From CANLBN01 sp050298695 (GTDB lineage Bacteria > Pseudomonadota > Gammaproteobacteria > Pseudomonadales > Cellvibrionaceae), in the NCBI GenBank assembly GCA_050298695.1, contig JBNKUQ010000061.1, positions 1-18,485 of the forward strand: 18,485 nt of DNA, read 5' to 3'. Under the pieces are notes generated by a model. It saw only the letters and a list, made by a program, of their open reading frames with translations. It was not told the origin of the DNA and made no database searches. Of this stretch, positions 7,251-14,830 are shown in pieces. Each line of letters begins with the position of its first letter. Position 1 is the first letter of the stretch. The position numbers and the translations under genes were made by a program.

Positions 7251-7808
7251 CTAACAGTCAATCAATGCGTCTTCAAGTTGTTCTATGTTGACCAACATTT
7301 TTTCGACAAAGTGTAATTTGGCAACGGCTTCTTTCGCTTCTTCATAGTTGCTAGCATGATATTTTTGATCAAATACTTGAATTAATTCCTTTCGCAAAAC
7401 GTCTACTTCTTTGTTCAGCGTATCAAGCTGTTCATTGGCATTGACTGCATCCACATTGCCCAATTTAATATTCTCGGATAAATCTGCAAGCTGTTCACGC
7501 CATTCCATTTGCTTAAACAAAAAGCTTCCATCACTAATAGTTAAGCTATCACTATTAACGGGATGATTAGCAAGTTCGAGTAAGTATTCAGCAGAAAGCA
7601 GTGGGGATTTTAGTGTTTGATACGCCGAATTTAAAAGTGAAGTAAACTGCACTGATAAACGCTGCTCGGCAGCACTTTTACCAGCAAATTTATCAGGGTG
7701 AAACTGTTTTTGTAGTTGGCGGTATTTATCTGACAATATTGTTTGGTCAACCAAAAAACTCTGGGGCAAACCAAACAATTCATAATAATTTTGAGTTAAG
7801 TCAATCAT
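7251..7808 (-). CDS. hscB: J-domain co-chaperone HscB
   Basis: J-protein partner that delivers IscU to HscA and stimulates its ATPase. The J-domain covers about residues 6-80 and carries the essential HPD at 37-39, in KQFHPDKFAGKS. Residues about 90-185 form the C-terminal helical bundle that contacts IscU (LFKQMEWREQLADL, then charged helices). At 185 residues it is slightly longer than the E. coli protein (171). It starts 122 bases after the iscA stop, an unusually long gap in this operon, and lies 40 bases before the HscA start. Confidence 0.95.
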   Translation of the reverse strand: MIDLTQNYYELFGLPQSFLVDQTILSDKYRQLQKQFHPDKFAGKSAAEQRLSVQFTSLLNSAYQTLKSPLLSAEYLLELANHPVNSDSLTISDGSFLFKQMEWREQLADLSENIKLGNVDAVNANEQLDTLNKEVDVLRKELIQVFDQKYHASNYEEAKEAVAKLHFVEKMLVNIEQLEDALIDC

Positions 7809-7930
7809 GAACTCGCTGCTTTCGGTCGCAAAATTTAAATGGTGGTACTGATCACGCAGGAGCGGTTACCCGTAAGCGGCAAGTGCGCGAAGCCAACACC
7901 CCCAGAAGCTGGAAGACGATGGCATAAAAA

Positions 7931-8254
7931 TTAAACGTGAAAACTTTCCCCACAACCACATTCACTTTTCATATTCGGATTATTAAACTGAAAACCTTCG
8001 TTCAAACCTTCTTTTACAAAATCCAATTCAGTGCCATCTAGATAAACCAAGCTTTTTGGATCAATAATAAGGCCAAAGCTCCCTTGATCATAAACAATAT
8101 CTTCTGCTGCTAGCTCATCTACGAATTCCAGTACATAGGATAAACCAGAGCAACCTGCCGTTTTTACACCAACACGGATACCAATACCTTTGCCACGATT
8201 CTGTATCTGTTTAGCAATATGTTGCTTTGCCGCCTCTGTCATTAATACTGCCAT
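7931..8254 (-). CDS. iscA: A-type Fe-S carrier IscA
   Basis: A-type carrier (107 residues) that binds iron or an Fe-S cluster and passes it to apoproteins, particularly in [4Fe-4S] maturation. The three ligand cysteines are Cys35 in KTAGCSGLSYVLEFVDE and Cys99/Cys101 in SECGCGESFHV, exactly at the positions of E. coli IscA. The start MAVLMTEAAKQHI fits the family, although Met5 could also serve. It lies between iscU (105-base gap) and hscB (122-base gap). Confidence 0.96.
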   Translation of the reverse strand: MAVLMTEAAKQHIAKQIQNRGKGIGIRVGVKTAGCSGLSYVLEFVDELAAEDIVYDQGSFGLIIDPKSLVYLDGTELDFVKEGLNEGFQFNNPNMKSECGCGESFHV

Positions 8255-8359
8255 TTCAGTAAAAACCTATATTAGTTAGCCCTGAGAAAAGCCATCCTGG
8301 ACTTCATTCAGGGGTCAAAACAAAAACCCTTATGTTGTGCACTTTTCAGAACCGACTGT

Positions 8360-8743
8360 TTATTGTGCACGTTTTTTACGTAAATCTTCTATTGCTGCTT
8401 TAATAGCATCTTCTGCCAACACGGAACAATGTATTTTTACGGGAGGCAATGCAAGCTCTTCCGCTATTTGTGTATTTTTAATCTGGCCCGCCTCATCTAG
8501 CGATTTCCCTTTTACCCATTCTGTTAGCAGTGAGCTTGACGCAATGGCAGAACCACAGCCATAGGTTTTAAACTTTGCATCTTCGATAATGCCATCTTCA
8601 CTTACTTGGATTTGTAAACGCATAACATCGCCACAAGCAGGGGCACCGACCATACCTGTACCCACACTGCTTGACTTATCATCTAGTTTTCCCACATTAC
8701 GTGGATTTTCATAGTGGTCGATTACTTTTTCGCTGTAAGCCAT
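8360..8743 (-). CDS. iscU: Fe-S cluster scaffold protein IscU
   Basis: Scaffold (127 residues) on which IscS-derived sulfur and iron are assembled into clusters. Conserved cluster ligands are Cys37 (APACGDVM), Cys63 (TYGCGSAIASSS) and Cys106 (KIHCSVLAEDAI), with Asp39 beside the first. The HscA recognition motif LPPVK is at 99-103, matching the chaperone genes downstream. The N-terminus MAYSEKVIDHYENPRNVG is canonical. GGAGA lies just before the ATG. iscS ends 27 bases upstream, so the two are almost certainly co-translated from one message. Confidence 0.98.
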   Translation of the reverse strand: MAYSEKVIDHYENPRNVGKLDDKSSSVGTGMVGAPACGDVMRLQIQVSEDGIIEDAKFKTYGCGSAIASSSLLTEWVKGKSLDEAGQIKNTQIAEELALPPVKIHCSVLAEDAIKAAIEDLRKKRAQ

Positions 8744-8770
8744 TTTCTTTCTCCAACAAATTCTTGATGA

Positions 8771-9991
8771 TTAGTGTGCTGCCCATTCAATGGTATTGAG
8801 ATCAATACCATCTTTGTACATATCCCATAACGGAGACAATTCCCGCAGTTTATCAACCGCGTGATGGATTTGTTTTAACGCGTAATCTATTTCTTCTTCC
8901 GTAGTAAAACGCCCAAAGCTGAAACGTAGAGAGCTATGCGCTAACTCATCGTTTAAACCCAATGCACGTAGCACGTAAGACGGTTCTAAACTAGCGGAAG
9001 TACAAGCAGAGCCAGAAGATACCGCAAGATCTTTAAGCGACATAATTAATGACTCACCTTCCACATAAGCAAAACTAACATTGATATTATGTGGCACACG
9101 CTGCTCAAGAGAGCCGTTGATGTGCACTTCTTCCATATCGGCAATACCATCCAAAAAGCGTTTTTGCATTGCTTCCGCATGCTCCCAATCTTTGTCCATT
9201 TCTAATTTTGCTAAACGGAATGCTTCACCCATACCAGCAATCTGGTGCGTCGGCAAAGTGCCTGAGCGCATACCTCTTTCATGTCCGCCACCATGTATTT
9301 GTGCTTCAAGACGCACACGCGGTTTACGACGAACGTAAAGAGCACCGACACCTTTAGGTCCATAGGCTTTATGAGCAGAAAAAGACAGCAGATCAACTTT
9401 CAGGGTCTCAACATCGATTGGTAACTTATTAGCACTTTGAGCACAGTCGACATGAAAGAAAACTTTGCGTTCACGACAAATGTCTCCAATCGCAGCTATA
9501 TCATTTATCACGCCAATTTCATTATTCACATGCATTAAAGAAACAACCGTTGTATCTTCGCGAATAGCCTCAGCAATTTGTTGTGGATCAAAAAGGCCCT
9601 CGGAATTAGGGTCAAGATAAGTAACCTCAAAGCCTTCTCGCTCTAATTGACGACAGGTATCCAATGTTGCTTTGTGTTCGATTTTAGAGGTAATAATATG
9701 CTTACCTCTTTTGTGATTGAAATGAGCAACACCTTTCACCGCAAGATTAATCGATTCAGTCGCTCCACTTGTCCAAACAATCTCACGAGGGTCAGCATTA
9801 ATTAGGTCAGCAACGTGTTGGCGAGCAGTTTCCACGGCTTCTTCCGCTTTCCAGCCATAAGCATGTGAACGCGAGGCCGGATTACCAAAGTTACCCGCCA
9901 TCGTTAAACAGTTCATCATGACTTCCGCGACTCTAGGGTCAACCGGCGTTGTAGCTGAGTAGTCAAAATAAATAGGGAGATTTAAGGACAT
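8771..9991 (-). CDS. iscS: Cysteine desulfurase IscS
   Basis: PLP-dependent homodimeric enzyme that converts L-cysteine to alanine and a protein-bound persulfide, feeding sulfur to IscU, tRNA thiolation and other pathways. Its 406 residues align end to end with E. coli IscS (404), with two extra residues at the N-terminus (MSLNLPIYFDYSATTPVDPR). The PLP lysine is in SFSAHKAYGPKG (about Lys208), and the persulfide cysteine is in SSGSACTSASLEPSYVL (about Cys330). The IscU-docking C-terminus SPLWDMYKDGIDLNTIEW is intact. AAGG lies upstream of the ATG, 37 bases after iscR. Confidence 0.98.
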   Translation of the reverse strand: MSLNLPIYFDYSATTPVDPRVAEVMMNCLTMAGNFGNPASRSHAYGWKAEEAVETARQHVADLINADPREIVWTSGATESINLAVKGVAHFNHKRGKHIITSKIEHKATLDTCRQLEREGFEVTYLDPNSEGLFDPQQIAEAIREDTTVVSLMHVNNEIGVINDIAAIGDICRERKVFFHVDCAQSANKLPIDVETLKVDLLSFSAHKAYGPKGVGALYVRRKPRVRLEAQIHGGGHERGMRSGTLPTHQIAGMGEAFRLAKLEMDKDWEHAEAMQKRFLDGIADMEEVHINGSLEQRVPHNINVSFAYVEGESLIMSLKDLAVSSGSACTSASLEPSYVLRALGLNDELAHSSLRFSFGRFTTEEEIDYALKQIHHAVDKLRELSPLWDMYKDGIDLNTIEWAAH

Positions 9992-10028
9992 CTGTTCTAT
10001 ACCTTATCAATAAATATCTTTGTATAAA

Positions 10029-10526
10029 TTAAAAGTGTGATGGAGAAATGGCATCGCTAGCAATATGTGAATTCTCACCTTGTTTATCGCGCTGTCGATA
10101 TTGACGCAGCGAAACTTGCTGCACATCTCTACGAGCAACTAAATCTGCCAAACTAATGCTGTTTAAAAAATTATGAATTTGATCACTCAAATCTTCCCAG
10201 AGGTGATGCGTTAAGCAAATTTCACCTTGGTTACAATTACCTTTACCATTGCAGTTTGTCGCATCAATCGATTCATTGACGGCATCAATAATTTGGGCAA
10301 TGAAGACTGCCTCAAGTGGGCGACTCAATTGATACCCCCCACCAGGGCCACGCATACTAGTCACCAATTCTGATTTACGCAACTTTGAAAAAAGCTGCTC
10401 AAGGTAGGATAAAGAAATTTCTTGTCTCTGAGAGATATCGGCGAGGCTAACTGGGCCTTTATCAGCGTGAATCGCTAAATCAAGCATCGCTGTTACCGCA
10501 TAGCGGCCTTTTGTCGTTAAGCGCAT
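10029..10526 (-). CDS. iscR: Fe-S-sensing Rrf2 regulator IscR
   Basis: Rrf2-family winged-helix regulator (165 residues) that, with a [2Fe-2S] cluster bound, represses the isc operon, and in the apo state controls other targets. The N-terminus MRLTTKGRYAVTAMLDLA and the recognition segment SLSYLEQLFSKLRKSELVTSMRGPGGGYQL are canonical. The cluster ligands Cys92, Cys98, Cys104 and His107 (NCNGKGNCNQGEICLTHH) are at exactly the E. coli positions. It is the first gene of the operon. The AGG of its ribosome binding site abuts the run of N at 10536-10545, so the upstream base context is partly hidden. A type 1 IscR site in its own promoter implies autorepression. Confidence 0.98.
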   Translation of the reverse strand: MRLTTKGRYAVTAMLDLAIHADKGPVSLADISQRQEISLSYLEQLFSKLRKSELVTSMRGPGGGYQLSRPLEAVFIAQIIDAVNESIDATNCNGKGNCNQGEICLTHHLWEDLSDQIHNFLNSISLADLVARRDVQQVSLRQYRQRDKQGENSHIASDAISPSHF

Positions 10527-10535
10527 AAGAAACCT

Positions 10536-10545
10536 NNNNNNNNNN
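10536..10545. other. Run of 10 N, assembly gap in the iscR leader
   Basis: Ten undetermined bases lie between the iscR start region and its predicted promoter. Ten N is a common placeholder for a join of unknown length, so the true distance between iscR and trmJ cannot be read from this window. The flanks are AT-rich non-coding sequence on both sides. Confidence 0.95.
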
Positions 10546-10590
10546 GTTATTACAATTCAGACATAAAGAATAAAATCACTCGTACCCGGC

Positions 10591-10619
10591 ATTGTGCAAT
10601 AACCAAGTATTTTAGTCAA
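10591..10619 (-). promoter_or_regulatory. Predicted isc operon promoter
   Basis: On the minus strand TTGACT (10614-10619) is separated by 17 bases from CACAAT (10591-10596), giving five of six and four of six matches to sigma-70 consensus. The start would be near 10584, with a leader of about 58 bases as drawn, including the N run. The -35 and most of the spacer lie inside the IscR site. Confidence 0.7.
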
Positions 10620-10623
10620 GTAT
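10599..10623. promoter_or_regulatory. IscR type 1 binding site
   Basis: A 25-base imperfect palindrome that, compared by eye with the type 1 consensus ATASYYGACTRWWWYAGTC followed by RRSTAT, agrees at 22 of 25 positions. The three departures are all in the left half. It covers the -35 element and most of the spacer of the isc promoter, the place where holo-IscR represses in E. coli. In E. coli there are two sites; I see one here, and a second could lie in the gap. Confidence 0.8.
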
Positions 10624-10646
10624 ATGCCCTAGCAATTCACTTGGTC

Positions 10647-11468
10647 TTACTTAGACTTGGAATCCCCCTCAAGCACAGCGATTTTTTTATCCGTGTGATA
10701 AATGTAATTCTGAACAGCCGTTAACATACCTCGCATAATCGCCAGCTCCATTTCATCAAGACGTATGCGATTATAAAGCCGACGCAGACGCGTCATTGTC
10801 TGACGGGGGTTGCCCTCTTGAATAAAGTTTAACTTTTGTAGTGTTTGTTCGAGATGTTCGTAATAATTTTCCAATGCTGCTGACTTTGCAGGAGGCATAT
10901 CCCAATCATCAAAATGGACAGGCTGGCCTTGCTGCTGAGAAGTCAAACAACTCATTCTCAGCTCATACACCAAGACTTGCACCGCTGCGGCTAAGTTAAG
11001 CGAACTGTATTCAGGGTTGGAGGGAATATGGACATGATAATGGCATTTATGCAGCTCTTCATTAGTCAGACCACGATCTTCACGCCCAAAGACAATAGCA
11101 ACAGGGTGTTCACTAGCTTCTAGAATAGAACGCTCAGCACATTCTCTTGGAGTAAAAAGCGGCCATGGAATACGGCGCTCTCGAGCACTGGTGCCCACAA
11201 CCAAACCGCAGTCGGCAATGGCCTCGTCAAGGCTATCAACAACATGGGCTACTGCCAGTACATCGAGTGCATTTGAGGCTCTCCACTCAGCACGCTCTGA
11301 GGGGTATTCTTTCGGGCTAACCAAATAAAGTTCTCTAAGTCCCATATTCTTCATAGCTCTGGCAACACCACCAATGTTACCTGGGTGGGTAGTGTCAACC
11401 AGGACAATGCGAACATTGTTTAAACGAGCCTGATATTCATCCGAGAGGAGAGCTTGATCTGAGGTCAT
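10647..11468 (-). CDS. trmJ: tRNA (cytidine/uridine-2'-O-)-methyltransferase TrmJ
   Basis: SPOUT-class, SAM-dependent enzyme that methylates the ribose at position 32 of several tRNAs. Conserved motifs are VDTTHPGNIGGVARAMKNMG (24-43), VFGREDRGLTNEEL (126-139) and the knot motif IPSNPEYSSLNLAAAVQ (148-164). I use the ATG at 11468 (273 residues). The longer frame to 11522 would begin at the predicted -10 element, and its 18 extra residues are not seen in the family. The C-terminal half continues as a helical extension ending in a charged, Lys-rich tail. The gene is divergent from suhB and upstream of iscR, the order also seen in E. coli. cysE, often present between trmJ and iscR in Pseudomonas-type genomes, is not visible. 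Confidence 0.95.
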   Translation of the reverse strand: MTSDQALLSDEYQARLNNVRIVLVDTTHPGNIGGVARAMKNMGLRELYLVSPKEYPSERAEWRASNALDVLAVAHVVDSLDEAIADCGLVVGTSARERRIPWPLFTPRECAERSILEASEHPVAIVFGREDRGLTNEELHKCHYHVHIPSNPEYSSLNLAAAVQVLVYELRMSCLTSQQQGQPVHFDDWDMPPAKSAALENYYEHLEQTLQKLNFIQEGNPRQTMTRLRRLYNRIRLDEMELAIMRGMLTAVQNYIYHTDKKIAVLEGDSKSK

Positions 11469-11508
11469 ATAAATCACTACCAATTGTTGCGTTGCACGGG
11501 CTTTAATG

Positions 11509-11526
11509 TAGGAGGCGCGCATTCTA
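11509..11526 (-). promoter_or_regulatory. trmJ -10 element with GC-rich initially transcribed motif
   Basis: TAGAAT (minus strand, 11521-11526) matches five of six -10 positions. It is followed directly by GCGCGCCTCCTA, so transcription would start within about 11512-11515. No good -35 is visible at 16-18 bases. This placement leaves a leader of about 46 bases before the ATG at 11468 and argues against the longer trmJ frame. Confidence 0.5.
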
Positions 11527-11591
11527 CGTTAAAAAACCATCTATCGCACATTGTTAGGATTCTGCCAGCTGTTAAGCGCCATCATTTCCGC

Positions 11592-11609
11592 TATACTGCG
11601 CGCCTCCTA
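11592..11609 (+). promoter_or_regulatory. suhB -10 element with GC-rich initially transcribed motif
   Basis: TATACT (11592-11597) matches five of six -10 positions and is followed directly by GCGCGCCTCCTA. The best -35 at 17 bases is CTGTTA (11569-11574), which is weak. The leader to the ATG at 11632 would be about 28 bases and includes AGG at 11620-11622. The 13 bases from 11597 are an exact reverse complement of 11509-11521 on the trmJ side. Confidence 0.55.
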
Positions 11610-11631
11610 AAGAATCAATAGGTTTAAATAT

Positions 11632-12435
11632 ATGGAACCCATGCTAACAATGGCCCTACGTGCTGCCCGCAAGGGAGCTGAAGTCTTAGAAAAAGCCATT
11701 CAACATCACGACGTAATCAAAATCGAAGAGAAGTCCAAAAACGATTACGTGACTGAAGTTGATCGTGCGATCGAGAAAGAAATCTTATACCACCTGAAAA
11801 AGGCCTATCCAGATCACAGTTTTCACGGGGAAGAAGGCGGTAAAACTGAAGGTAAATCAGATTATTTATGGCTGATCGACCCCATTGATGGAACCACTAA
11901 CTTCATTAATGGTATTCCGCATTATGCCATTTCTATTGCCTGCCTTTTCAAGGGTAAATTAGAACATGCCGTTATTCTCGACCCTATAAAAAGAGAAGAA
12001 TTTACCGCAAGCCGTGGTAAAGGCGCCGCATTGAACGGCAGACGTATTCGGGTAAATAACAAAAGCGGGTTGGCCGGCTCCCTCATTGCTACCGGTATCC
12101 CCTTCAATGAAAAAACGCTACCTAACCTAAAATCTTACTTGAGTAGCATGGAAGAAATACTAGAACAAAATAGCGCCGGCATCCGGCGTATGGGTGCAGC
12201 ATCGCTTGATTTGGCCTATGTTGCTGCGGGACGTTACGATGGTTTTTGGGAAATGAAACTGCAGCCGTGGGATATGGCCGCTGGCATATTGTTAGTTAAA
12301 GAAGCCGGGGGGTTTGTCAGTGACTTTAAAGGCGGCAACGATATGATGGTGTCAGGCAATATCGTTTGCGCCACTCCTAAAGTATTTAAGGCTTTAGTAT
12401 CGATTACCGGAAAGCATTTAAAAGAAATAATGTAG
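11632..12435 (+). CDS. suhB: Inositol-1-monophosphatase family protein SuhB
   Basis: Mg-dependent, Li-sensitive inositol monophosphatase fold of 267 residues. In E. coli, SuhB is also part of the NusA/B/E/G antitermination complex for ribosomal RNA transcription and ribosome maturation. Metal-binding residues are visible in FHGEEGG (Glu67), WLIDPIDGTTNF (Asp83, Asp86) and QPWDMAAG near residue 213. The N-terminus MEPMLTMALRAARKGAEVLEK closely resembles E. coli SuhB (HPMLNIAVRAARKAG). It is divergent from trmJ and convergent with the kinase gene, whose stop lies only 25 bases beyond its own. No terminator is visible in that gap. No signal peptide or membrane segment is present. Confidence 0.95.
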   Translation: MEPMLTMALRAARKGAEVLEKAIQHHDVIKIEEKSKNDYVTEVDRAIEKEILYHLKKAYPDHSFHGEEGGKTEGKSDYLWLIDPIDGTTNFINGIPHYAISIACLFKGKLEHAVILDPIKREEFTASRGKGAALNGRRIRVNNKSGLAGSLIATGIPFNEKTLPNLKSYLSSMEEILEQNSAGIRRMGAASLDLAYVAAGRYDGFWEMKLQPWDMAAGILLVKEAGGFVSDFKGGNDMMVSGNIVCATPKVFKALVSITGKHLKEIM

Positions 12436-12460
12436 GAACCACTAAAGGGACTTCTACATA

Positions 12461-14503
12461 TTAAGCCGCAGCATTATTCGAAAATAAACGATTAAACACA
12501 TCGGATAATTTATCAATATCGAGTGGTTTGGTTAGATAAGCGTCGAAGCCTTCATCAAGCCCTCTTTCAACATCTTTTGCCATAGCGCTAGCCGACAATG
12601 CCACTACAGGCAAATGACGGGTTGTTGGGTCCTGCTTTAATACTTTTAGCAAATCGTATCCGCTAATGCCCGGCAAATTTATATCCAACAACACCATATC
12701 AGGTGGGTTGGTGCGTATCGTATAAAGACCTAAAAATGGATCGGTTTGTGACGATAAGGATAGCTGAACACAAGGGCGCGTCAGTGATTCCATTAAACGG
12801 ATATTGGACTCATTATCTTCTATGTAAAATATCGTTTTCTTGGTCGAAAAATGTAAGTCAATACTTTTTGGCCCACTATCATCTTGCCTTAACGGAATGG
12901 TATCAGCCACTGATGTACCTTCAGCAATAGGAAACAGCATTTTAAATGATGCACCTGGAGAATATTCATTGCAATAACTTAGCTCTCCACCCATGGCCGT
13001 CACTAGCTGCTTCGTTAACACCAATCCCAAACCACTACCTTCAACTGAAGAGCGTTCCGCCCCTAAACGATTGAACATTTCAAATAAGGAAGCTCTCTTT
13101 TCTTCGGGAATCCCCGGACCAGTATCATTAATGGCTATTTCTAAATCTCTATCACGCTGAGTAAATACAACCTCGACAGTCCCTCCTTTAACATTGTATT
13201 TAATCGCATTACCAATAAGATTTAACAGGCACTGACGCAAACGCACCTGATCAACATAAATAAAGCGGGAGCGAAGATTATCCGCATTAAAATGTAGAGT
13301 AACATTTCTTTCTTTTGCGAGGCTCTGGCAATATTTAAAACTTTCTTCCACTAATCTTGCCGGCAATACTGGCTCTGTAGAAAGCGATAATTTACCCGCT
13401 TCAATTTGCGCCAAGTCCAATACATCATTAATCAATCGTAGTAAGTGCTGCCCTGCATCGTGAATATAGGCAGCATTTTCTCTTTGCATAACTTCCAGCT
13501 GATTATCTGTCGCTAGTAATCGAGAGAAGCCTAAAATCGCATTAAGCGGTGTTCTCAGTTCATGACTCATGCTCGATAAAAAATTAGATTTAGAACGGTT
13601 AGCACGCTCAGCATCAACTTTAGCCTTACGCACACGTTCTTCAGACTCTTTAACTTGAGTCATGTCTATATTAATGCCAGACATTAAAATCATGCGGCCA
13701 TAATTATTAAACACACTATTGCCGCGCGTTCTTATCCAAAACATTTTTCCTTTTTCGCCAAACATGCGATATTCCAAGTCGAGGGGCTCGCGCGTCTCGA
13801 AGTGACGCTTAAAGTTTAAGCGCATACGCTCTAAGTCATGAGGATGAATGTGCGATTTCCATACCGCAAGACGTTCACTTTCTGGCAAAGAATCGACTTC
13901 GTCTTCACTGTAACCAAGGTGTCGCCAAAAACTGTAGGATGTGTGAAAGATCCCACGTCTTCCGGCCAATTTTGGGTCTTCATTAGCATCAGTGGCTGAC
14001 CACTCCCAAATACCATCATTTGATGCAGCTAAAACTCGCTCATGGCGTGCCTCAGATAAACGCAGTGCTTTTTCCGTTTCGCGAAGGTGGGATAAATCAA
14101 AAATAACACCTGTCATGTAAGTGACACGGCCAGACTCATTGCGTGTCGAACTCGCAGAAGCCTGAGTCCAACAATAGGTTCCATCGACTTTTCGAATACG
14201 AAAAACAATGGCAACAGTAGTGTTGTCGCGCAGATGGTCGATTAAGGATTTATAGACAAAATCAAAATCATCGGGGTGAACATATTCTTGGATAAATTCG
14301 TTAGAAGTGAAGGACTCATTAAGCTCATCATGGCCTAATTTTCTCCAAAAATTACCACCGCATTTGAAGGTTTCATCGCCTAGATTCCATTCCCAAAAAG
14401 CATAACCATCACCATGTAGCAAACGGCGATAACGGGATAGAGCCACTTGTAAACGCTCAGGATTTTCATGGAGAGTATCAGTATCTGGTAACCAATTACT
14501 CAT
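12461..14503 (-). CDS. Soluble PAS-PAS hybrid histidine kinase with receiver domain
   Basis: Two-component hybrid sensor kinase of 680 residues with no membrane segment, hence cytoplasmic. PAS-like domains with PAC motifs cover about 28-142 (FRIRKVDGTYCW) and 152-288 (LEYRMFGEKGKMFWIRTRG). A short coiled linker (285-305) leads to HisKA, with the phosphorylated His314 in SMSHELRTPLN. The HATPase_c domain (about 415-525) has an N-box with Asn432, G1 DTGPGIP (460-466) and G2 GSGLGL (489-494). The receiver (557-675) has acidic residues Glu562-Asp563, phospho-acceptor Asp607, and Lys659 in LTKP. I start at the ATG at 14503 because GAGGGG precedes it; a TTG at 14506 is less likely. It is the last gene of the secD-secF-ORF99 group, 17 bases after ORF99. 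No cognate regulator is next to it, and the signal is unknown. Confidence 0.93.
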   Translation of the reverse strand: MSNWLPDTDTLHENPERLQVALSRYRRLLHGDGYAFWEWNLGDETFKCGGNFWRKLGHDELNESFTSNEFIQEYVHPDDFDFVYKSLIDHLRDNTTVAIVFRIRKVDGTYCWTQASASSTRNESGRVTYMTGVIFDLSHLRETEKALRLSEARHERVLAASNDGIWEWSATDANEDPKLAGRRGIFHTSYSFWRHLGYSEDEVDSLPESERLAVWKSHIHPHDLERMRLNFKRHFETREPLDLEYRMFGEKGKMFWIRTRGNSVFNNYGRMILMSGINIDMTQVKESEERVRKAKVDAERANRSKSNFLSSMSHELRTPLNAILGFSRLLATDNQLEVMQRENAAYIHDAGQHLLRLINDVLDLAQIEAGKLSLSTEPVLPARLVEESFKYCQSLAKERNVTLHFNADNLRSRFIYVDQVRLRQCLLNLIGNAIKYNVKGGTVEVVFTQRDRDLEIAINDTGPGIPEEKRASLFEMFNRLGAERSSVEGSGLGLVLTKQLVTAMGGELSYCNEYSPGASFKMLFPIAEGTSVADTIPLRQDDSGPKSIDLHFSTKKTIFYIEDNESNIRLMESLTRPCVQLSLSSQTDPFLGLYTIRTNPPDMVLLDINLPGISGYDLLKVLKQDPTTRHLPVVALSASAMAKDVERGLDEGFDAYLTKPLDIDKLSDVFNRLFSNNAAA

Positions 14504-14520
14504 CAAAACACCCCTCTGTT

Positions 14521-14820
14521 TTAGTTATGCTGAAACTCTTTTTCAATGAAGCGCTTAATCATTTGTATCGTGCTGAAGGTGGATAGCCATATCCATGTGA
14601 GACCAAATAAACCTAACATAAACCATATTGGCATTAATTTGGGCAGTATAAGTTTACCCAAAACTAGTATCGCAATAGGGATTAACGAAAACTTTAACGC
14701 CTTGTCTCTTAAGCCTTTTATGTGGTTTTGCGCTTTTTCACGGGAATCGACATTAGCAGTTTTTAATATTCCCGCTAAATATTGATAATTTTCTTCTTTA
14801 CTTGGTTTTTTAGGTAACAT
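14521..14820 (-). CDS. Small two-helix membrane protein (ORF99), unknown
   Basis: I do not recognise this 99-residue protein. A charged N-terminal part (1-42, Lys/Glu-rich, probably helical) precedes two likely membrane helices at about 43-60 (FSLIPIAILVLGKLILP) and 64-84 (PIWFMLGLFGLTWIWLSTFS). A short basic then acidic tail ends it. AGGTGA overlaps the secF stop codon seven bases before the ATG, indicating translational coupling with secF. The hybrid kinase starts 17 bases after its stop. Position suggests an inner-membrane partner of SecDF or of the kinase, but nothing in the sequence proves either. The well-placed ribosome binding site and tight spacing make it a real gene. Confidence 0.8.
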   Translation of the reverse strand: MLPKKPSKEENYQYLAGILKTANVDSREKAQNHIKGLRDKALKFSLIPIAILVLGKLILPKLMPIWFMLGLFGLTWIWLSTFSTIQMIKRFIEKEFQHN

Positions 14821-14830
14821 GCTAGTTCAC

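Noticed and set aside
7211..7261. 17-residue N-terminal extension of HscA overlapping hscB
   Set aside because: The ATG at 7210 has a good ribosome binding site and matches the HscA family N-terminus; the extension does not.
11469..11522. 18-residue N-terminal extension of TrmJ
   Set aside because: It would start at the predicted -10 element and encodes residues not seen in the family.
12436..12460. Possible terminator between the convergent suhB and kinase genes
   Set aside because: The 25-base gap has no stem with a following T-run on either strand.
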